DNA from: Thermodesulfobacteriota bacterium | GTDB lineage: Bacteria; Desulfobacterota; Desulfobacteria; Desulfobacterales; Desulfosudaceae | Length of the DNA: 64,000 bases | Direction of reading: 5' to 3' | Assembly (NCBI GenBank): GCA_040753795.1 | Contig: JBFMDX010000008.1 | Coordinates: 124,001-188,000 of the forward strand | Part shown: positions 59,308 through 64,000 of the stretch, piece after piece | Layout: each line of letters starts with the position of its first letter | Position numbering within the stretch: position 1 is the stretch's first letter | Position numbers and translations under genes: made by a program | The notes under the pieces: model-generated | Told to the model about the DNA's origin: nothing | What the model saw: only the letters and a program-made list of their open reading frames with translations | The model's database searches: none

Positions 59308-60108
59308 ATGCATATCGTCGTTTGTATGAAGCAGGTGCCGGATCCGGAAAGCCCCCCCGAATCTTTTGCCATCGACCAGGAGACCCTGCGCGTGGAGCCC
59401 CGGGGTATCCCGCCGGTCATGTCCCTGTTTGATGAAAACGCCCTGGAGGCGGCCCTGAAGATGAAGGACGCTGACAAGGACGGGACCAGAATCACGGTGC
59501 TCTCCGCCGGAAAACGGGTGCCGGACGCGGTCATGCTCAAATCCCTGGCCGCCGGTGCGGACGCGCTTGCCAAAATCGAGGGGCCTGACCTTGACCATAT
59601 GGCCTTGAACGCCCGGGGCACGGCCCATGTCCTGGCCAGAGCCATCGAAAAAATCGGGGACGCCGATCTGATCCTGGCCGGCCGCCAGGCCGCGGATTCC
59701 AACGCCGGGCAGGTGGGAGCGGAGATCGCCGCGGCCCTGGACTTTCCCCTAATCACCATGGCCCGTAAGATTACGCCGGACAGCGGTTCGATCCTGGTGG
59801 AGCGGGTCCTGGCGGACGGGTATGAAGTCGTCAAGGCGCCCCTGCCCTGCGTGGTGGTGGTCTCCAACGAGGTGGGGGAACTCCGGTACCCGGCCATGAA
59901 GGAAAGAAGAGAGGCCAAAAAAAAGCCCGTCTCCTCAACCGGGCCCGGGGACGTAGGCGCGGAGCGGATCCCGGAAGCCGGGGCCGGCCTCAAGGGCCTG
60001 GAATATCCGGCGGCCAGAGAACGCCGGTGCGAAATGATCCCGGGTGATGATCCCGCCCGGGCGGCGAAAACCCTTATGAAAAAATTAAAGGAATCGGGCC
60101 TTTTCTGA
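59308..60108 (+). CDS. etfB: Electron transfer flavoprotein beta subunit
   Basis: 266 residues from the ATG after AAAGGAGTCAACCCCC. CMKQVPDPESPP at the N-terminus, SLFDENALEAALKMKD, AGRQAADSNAGQVGAEIAAAL and YEVVKAPLPCVVVVSNE are typical. Whether it carries a second FAD for electron bifurcation (marked by differences in the NAD/FAD loop DxxxGQxG) cannot be decided by eye. With EtfA it forms the heterodimer that would accept electrons from the FAD-linked oxidases or from the acyl-CoA dehydrogenase at 42 kb. Confidence 0.92.
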   Translation: MHIVVCMKQVPDPESPPESFAIDQETLRVEPRGIPPVMSLFDENALEAALKMKDADKDGTRITVLSAGKRVPDAVMLKSLAAGADALAKIEGPDLDHMALNARGTAHVLARAIEKIGDADLILAGRQAADSNAGQVGAEIAAALDFPLITMARKITPDSGSILVERVLADGYEVVKAPLPCVVVVSNEVGELRYPAMKERREAKKKPVSSTGPGDVGAERIPEAGAGLKGLEYPAARERRCEMIPGDDPARAAKTLMKKLKESGLF

Positions 60109-60134
60109 ATAAAGGGGAATAAGAGGAAACGGCT

Positions 60135-60575
60135 GTGAATTACTTCAAAAGCATCGGATACGATCCGAACTGGAGAAGTTGGAAAAAGTGCTTTTTCCGG
60201 CTGCATTTCGCTCTATCCTTGATCAGCATGGCAGCCTTTGGATATCTGATCATGGCCCCGTTAATCGTTGAAGGGCCGCTTTCCGTACTTCGGGATATGT
60301 TGATTGCGCTCATGTTCAAACAATCCCATTTCGCATGGGCCAACGGGACTTTTTTTATCGTTGCGATTCTTTATCTGATCTATACCTTAATCAACCTGCT
60401 CCCCCTTGGCAAAAGATGGGCGAATTATCGTTTTCTCGCTGATGCAGCGACGCTTCTCGCTGTGTTTTATGCCAATCACAACTCATATCAGCTCGTACTG
60501 GTACTGCTTCCTGTTTTACCCTGGTACCTGATCCATCGCGTGGCCGGTTCACAATTGATCAGGAGGATTGAATAA
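60135..60575 (+). CDS. Small integral membrane protein, unknown function
   Basis: 146 residues, GTG start after AAGAGGAAACGGCT. Four predicted membrane helices (LSLISMAAFGYLIMAPLIV; FFIVAILYLIYTLINLLPL; ADAATLLAVFYAN; LVLVLLPVLPWYLI). A positively charged N-terminus (NWRSWKKCFFRL) and C-terminus (HRVAGSQLIRRIE) suggest both ends are cytoplasmic. I do not recognise a family. It may anchor the following ferredoxin/flavoprotein pair to quinone, but there is no clear heme-ligand pattern. It ends right before the ferredoxin start. Confidence 0.7.
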   Translation: MNYFKSIGYDPNWRSWKKCFFRLHFALSLISMAAFGYLIMAPLIVEGPLSVLRDMLIALMFKQSHFAWANGTFFIVAILYLIYTLINLLPLGKRWANYRFLADAATLLAVFYANHNSYQLVLVLLPVLPWYLIHRVAGSQLIRRIE

Positions 60576-60818
60576 ATGACGATTCAGAAATTTAATCAGA
60601 ATAAATGTACCGGTTGCGGCGCCTGCGTGGAATACTGCACCAGAGACGTGTGGAGAATGAACCCGGAAACCGGGAAAGCCCATGTCGCATACCCGGAGGA
60701 TTGCCAGTCCTGCTATACATGTGAAATTAACTGCCCGGAATTTGCCATCTGGGTGCATCCCTTCCGCTATGCACCGAAAATGTGGCCGTGCGACATGGAA
60801 TATGAAGATGCCTTCTAA
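60576..60818 (+). CDS. Dicluster ferredoxin, AprB-like
   Basis: 80 residues. Two cluster motifs: CTGCGACVEYC and CQSCYTCEINCP, for two [4Fe-4S] clusters. The C-terminal FAIWVHPFRYAPKMWPCD resembles the tail of APS reductase beta subunit, which interacts with its flavoprotein partner. It starts immediately after the previous stop and lies 12 bp before the Tat flavoprotein. It has no signal peptide of its own, so if it partners with the exported flavoprotein it would have to be co-exported. Confidence 0.85.
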   Translation: MTIQKFNQNKCTGCGACVEYCTRDVWRMNPETGKAHVAYPEDCQSCYTCEINCPEFAIWVHPFRYAPKMWPCDMEYEDAF

Positions 60819-60830
60819 CGGGAGTTTACC

Positions 60831-62639
60831 ATGAATCGTATTTCAAGAAGAGACATGTTGAAATTCATGGGAATGACAGGCGCCGCGGCCTTGGCACCTT
60901 ATCCCATAAGACATGCCCATGCGGCCAAGCGGCCTGTGCCGACGGTAAATATTTTGAAATCCTACCCGTATGAAGACCGGGAAGTTTTTGAGGCGGACCT
61001 GGTTATCGTGGGCACCGGGCTCGGTGGTTTATGGGCGGCGGTTACCGCGGCGGAAGAAGGCATTAAACGGATCGCCATTGTTGACAAAGGCGGGCTGGGC
61101 GTTTCTTCAGGTTCCGGCATGATTCTCGCGGGTACAATTTACTGGCTGGAAGGAGACGACCTTGCTGCCTGTGAGAAAGAATACCTGAGATACAGCGGCG
61201 GTCTCGGTCACCCGGACATGCTCCGGGACATGATGCAGACCTCCCGCAGGCGGATGGAAAAATGGAAAAAGTGGGGCGTTACCTATGAAGGGCTTCCGGT
61301 GCTTGGAATTCGAATACCGACCGATGGAAACCGCTACAACAAATTGAGCATAAATCCGCGCTATAAAGGCTGGGCCTGCGGGCGGGCACTGGTGCAGTGC
61401 CTGCTGGACAGGATTGATGCCCAGGGCGTGTCCACGTATTTTTCAAAAACAATGATCACCGATTTACTGGTGGAAAACGGCCGGATAAACGGCGCCGTGG
61501 GTTTGAACCGGCTGAACGGAAACCGGATCGTTTTCAAGGCGCCGTCCGTCATACTGGCCACGGGCTCCTGCACATTCGGGCCGGGGTATAACGTCAGCGC
61601 TCATCAAACCGGCGACGGATACGCATTGGCCTACCGCGCGGGCAGCAAACTGCAGAATCTCGAATTTTTGAACCCGGATGTTCTGGCGCGGGATTATAAC
61701 CTTGAGGGCGGTCACCTGACCGGCATGTTCGGCGCCCGGTTCATCAATAAACACGGAAAAGATTTTATGTGGGATTATGATCCCAACAACGGCACGAATT
61801 CAAACTTCAATACCATTGCTTTTGCCTTTGCCGATGAATGGGCCAGGGGGAACGCCCCTGTTTACCTGGACCAGACCACTGTCGTGTACAAATATATCGT
61901 CTCCAGAATATTTGAAAACTTAAGCCCCCTGAACACCTGGCAGGCGCTTAACTACAGGCGGCTGAGGGAAACCGGGAACGCGCCCACAGACTATCCGCAC
62001 AACCAGATTGTTTTATATTACGGACTGCAGGGATGCATCCGGACCGACAACGACCTGATGAGTGATGAAATTGACGGGTTGTTTGCCGCCAGCCTCAGTC
62101 AGTCTTTTGATATGAGCACCATCAAAGGAATATCATCCGCCCGCGGCATGTGGTCCGGAGAAAAAACAGGCCGGACAGCCACCCGGTATGCCAGGGGGGC
62201 GGACATGCCGGTATTGCACAGGGACCAGGTGGAGAATGCGCTTGAACGTTCCATACAATATATGAAACGGGGAAGCGGTCTTACCTACTGGCCGTTAATA
62301 AAAAAATTCCAGGATATTCTGCACAAACCAGAAATCGGCCTGCGAAAAACCGCCGAAAGCCTTGAACATGGATTAAAACAACTCACAGAATTTAAAGAGA
62401 ATGATCTCCCGGCCCTTAAAGCAGGAGATTCGCATGAATTGGTAAAAGCCCATGAACTGGAGAATATGGTTCTGGTCGCCGAGTTGTTTCTGAAGTCATC
62501 CATCATCCGGACAGAAAGCAGATATTCCCACAGAAGAATGGAATATCCTTTGCCGGATAATGAAAACTGGCTGAAATTCATCAACTGGCAAATCAACAAG
62601 GATAATGAAGCCGTGTTGAATTTTGAAAAACAAGCCTGA
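60831..62639 (+). CDS. Tat-exported FAD-dependent oxidoreductase of the fumarate reductase/APS reductase type
   Basis: 602 residues. A twin-arginine signal (SRRDMLKFMGMTGAAAL) starts the protein. The FAD domain follows: DLVIVGTGLGGLWAAVTAAEEG, DKGGLGVSSGSGM, and a later VILATGSCTFGPGY. The C-terminal helical part contains RTESRYSHRRMEYPLPDNENW, matching the SdhA/FrdA signature (TESRGxHxRxDYP). The catalytic Arg and His of fumarate reductases cannot be placed with certainty. With the ferredoxin gene before it this looks like a periplasmic or Tat-exported reductase/dehydrogenase acting on an unsaturated acid or similar compound. Last gene of the operon. Confidence 0.88.
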   Translation: MNRISRRDMLKFMGMTGAAALAPYPIRHAHAAKRPVPTVNILKSYPYEDREVFEADLVIVGTGLGGLWAAVTAAEEGIKRIAIVDKGGLGVSSGSGMILAGTIYWLEGDDLAACEKEYLRYSGGLGHPDMLRDMMQTSRRRMEKWKKWGVTYEGLPVLGIRIPTDGNRYNKLSINPRYKGWACGRALVQCLLDRIDAQGVSTYFSKTMITDLLVENGRINGAVGLNRLNGNRIVFKAPSVILATGSCTFGPGYNVSAHQTGDGYALAYRAGSKLQNLEFLNPDVLARDYNLEGGHLTGMFGARFINKHGKDFMWDYDPNNGTNSNFNTIAFAFADEWARGNAPVYLDQTTVVYKYIVSRIFENLSPLNTWQALNYRRLRETGNAPTDYPHNQIVLYYGLQGCIRTDNDLMSDEIDGLFAASLSQSFDMSTIKGISSARGMWSGEKTGRTATRYARGADMPVLHRDQVENALERSIQYMKRGSGLTYWPLIKKFQDILHKPEIGLRKTAESLEHGLKQLTEFKENDLPALKAGDSHELVKAHELENMVLVAELFLKSSIIRTESRYSHRRMEYPLPDNENWLKFINWQINKDNEAVLNFEKQA

Positions 62640-62658
62640 AGAAACGCGGTCTGCTGAT

Positions 62659-63789
62659 TTATCGGTACTCGTTCTCAAAATAGTGGTCGTCATCCTGCTC
62701 CAGGGGCGGCCAGTCCCGGTATTCATTGACGCCGGCGATGAAATTCCACCCGGAAAACCGTTTGTCGGTCATATCGATCATAAGAAAAAACCCGTGGTTT
62801 TTATCCTGATACCGACCGACCCAGTTGGCCGGTAAATTCGCCGTGCCGATGGTCACGTCGTTCATGCAGGTATTAAACCAGAACTGGCGAAAAGAACCAT
62901 GGGCATTGGCGTTGTCGGGGTTAAAATAAAAACTGGACAGAGACCAGTACTGATCCATAAGCGGATCCCGCTGGAGCTGGAAGCAGGTCTGCCGCACCAG
63001 CGGCATAACGGCGTTATTGAACCGGCCCATTTCAGCGTTAAGCCAGCCACTGGTCACCAGGGGCCGGGCTTGAGCATAACCGTAAAGGTTGTTGGAGCCG
63101 ATCACGAATCGCCGCAACTGCTGGAGAGAGGTACCCCAGTGATCGAACTCCGCCCTGAGGACCAAACCGTAAATCCGCAGGGGGTATTCGGCGGAGACCC
63201 CCGTGCGCATGGCTTCATAGTTAATGTCCCACTGGACTTCAGGATAACGGGTGCAGAGGTAGGATCCGAAGTTGTCCCAGGGCGGGGTCGAGGACTGAAG
63301 AAAAGCGGATGTTCCCAGATCGAGGGTGCTGGAGCCGGTGCCCATGTAGCGGTCATGAATCCGATCGGTCCGGTTGGTATTGGTCATGTACGGGTTATCG
63401 CCTCCGGTACCCCTGTAACTTGCATTGATTTGACTCCCCCCGCCCCTCGGATTGGCGCGGTCTTGCGGACCGTAAACCATGGTGTAGTTGGAGTCCATGG
63501 AGGCCATATCCCCCAGTTCGGCCACCGATCGGGGGTAGTCTCCCATTTTCAGGGCACCGACTTCTCCGTATGCTTCCAGGTAAATATCGCTGGCAAACCG
63601 GACCACGGTAACAGGAGTGGTTGAAGAATAGTAGTTCGGGTCGCTGATGGCCAGTTCACACATTTTGCCGCCTTCCAGCTTCCCCATTTCATGGTTGGTC
63701 ATGACGTCCATACCGGCCATAACGGGCAACGGCACGGCTATCGCCAGCAGCAGGAGGATGAGCGGAAAGCGTATCCTTGACCGTTTCAT
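62659..63789 (-). CDS. Secreted protein of unknown function
   Basis: 376 residues from the ATG at 63789; a TTG seven codons upstream is possible. Signal peptide (FPLILLLLAIAVPLPVMAG). The mature part starts MDVMTNHEMGKLEGGKM, which resembles the short conserved opening of some filament- or surface-associated proteins in Proteobacteria. The remainder is rich in Asn, Gly, Tyr and aromatic residues (ASYRGTGGDNPYMTNTNR; WDNFGSYLCTRYPEVQWD), consistent with a beta-rich extracellular protein. I do not recognise the family. It converges with the Tat flavoprotein gene (20 bp between stops). Confidence 0.65.
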   Translation of the reverse strand: MKRSRIRFPLILLLLAIAVPLPVMAGMDVMTNHEMGKLEGGKMCELAISDPNYYSSTTPVTVVRFASDIYLEAYGEVGALKMGDYPRSVAELGDMASMDSNYTMVYGPQDRANPRGGGSQINASYRGTGGDNPYMTNTNRTDRIHDRYMGTGSSTLDLGTSAFLQSSTPPWDNFGSYLCTRYPEVQWDINYEAMRTGVSAEYPLRIYGLVLRAEFDHWGTSLQQLRRFVIGSNNLYGYAQARPLVTSGWLNAEMGRFNNAVMPLVRQTCFQLQRDPLMDQYWSLSSFYFNPDNANAHGSFRQFWFNTCMNDVTIGTANLPANWVGRYQDKNHGFFLMIDMTDKRFSGWNFIAGVNEYRDWPPLEQDDDHYFENEYR

Positions 63790-63794
63790 GTTAT

Positions 63795-64000
63795 CTATAT
63801 CTTTGCGCAAATCGACACATGAAGTTCAACAAGCATTTTCATTGTTACAAAGAACCAGATGACAGTTAGTCCGACAGATAAAAGAAAGATGGACAACCAT
63901 CGGAAAAAAGGGACCCATTTTCGAAATAAATGTTTATTAACCAATAGAAATGTAATGAGAACCATTACCGAAACCATTAGGAATTCATGTTCATGGCCCG
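63795..64000 (-). CDS. C-terminal end of a membrane protein (cut by window edge)
   Basis: On the minus strand the frame is open from the right edge to a TAG at 63797-63795. The visible ~67 residues contain two hydrophobic helices (LMVSVMVLITFLLV and WLSIFLLSVGLTVIWFFV) with a basic loop (NKHLFRKW) between. The first residues (GHEHEF) show that it continues outside the window. It ends five bases before the ATG of the secreted protein gene, so the two may be co-transcribed. Family not recognised. Confidence 0.5.
   Translation of the reverse strand, partial: GHEHEFLMVSVMVLITFLLVNKHLFRKWVPFFRWLSIFLLSVGLTVIWFFVTMKMLVELHVSICAKI

Noticed and set aside
1-64000. Search for tRNA, rRNA, insertion sequences, phage genes or an origin
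   Set aside because: No recognisable transposase, integrase, rRNA segment or tRNA cloverleaf was seen by eye; a covariance-model search would be needed to exclude small RNAs.

Overview
The window looks like a chromosomal segment of a strictly anaerobic Gram-negative bacterium of the Desulfobacterota (sulfate-reducer type, Desulfobacteraceae-like). This rests on gene content: rubrerythrin, desulfoferrodoxin, rubredoxin and a rubredoxin:oxygen oxidoreductase-type flavodiiron protein, a DVU0298-family protein, a small siroheme sulfite reductase-like protein, a multiheme cytochrome c, a DUF3786 Fe-S protein and ferredoxin-thioredoxin reductase. No dsr, apr or sat genes are present to prove sulfate respiration. 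I see no rRNA, tRNA, CRISPR array, integrase or insertion sequence.

Layout. 0-14.9 kb is mixed housekeeping: a B12-binding radical SAM protein next to an epimerase remnant, a lipoprotein, an Old Yellow Enzyme, an exported MsrAB, a lipoprotein-type acetolactate decarboxylase, a SlyD-like/methyltransferase fusion, then a run of co-directional genes (PNPOx-like, HsdR_N-like, FdhD, alpha/beta hydrolase, MntP), MarC, a ferritin-like protein, a TPR protein and a DUF3786 protein. 15.0-22.4 kb is an oxygen and redox defence island: rubrerythrin, desulfoferrodoxin, two flavodoxins, cytochrome bd oxidase (cydAB), triheme cytochrome c, small sulfite reductase-like protein, rubredoxin, flavodiiron protein and ferredoxin. 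22.5-29.8 kb holds a DVU0298 protein, a small thiol-redox set (zinc ribbon, glutaredoxin, FTR catalytic subunit) and a complete nqrABCDEF operon whose NqrA keeps two RnfC-like [4Fe-4S] motifs. 29.8-31.4 kb has a ketopantoate reductase-like protein and a PilZ protein.

31.5-62.6 kb is the most unusual part: a sigma-54 island. It carries five paralogous sigma-54-dependent activators (two tandem pairs and one single). In three places an activator is transcribed divergently from a target operon, and the intergenic region holds a -24/-12 promoter for the target plus two or three short repeats spaced 17-22 bp, roughly 55-105 bp upstream of that promoter. A fourth target promoter has the same kind of repeats. 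Targets are two secreted C45/Ntn-type acyltransferase-hydrolases (one with a fascin-like C-terminal domain), an enoyl-CoA hydratase plus an orphan TRAP binding protein, and a nine-gene flavin electron-transfer operon (unknown protein, FAD-linked oxidase, CCG-domain Fe-S protein, second FAD-linked oxidase, EtfA, EtfB, small membrane protein, ferredoxin, Tat-exported flavoprotein). An acyl-CoA dehydrogenase has its own -24/-12 promoter; a periplasmic binding protein and a porin lie beside it. My inference is an inducible system for taking up and oxidising, or reducing, an acyl-type organic compound, with electrons moved through ETF and Fe-S flavoproteins. The substrate cannot be read from the sequence. 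The last genes are a secreted protein of unknown function and the tail of a membrane protein cut by the window edge.
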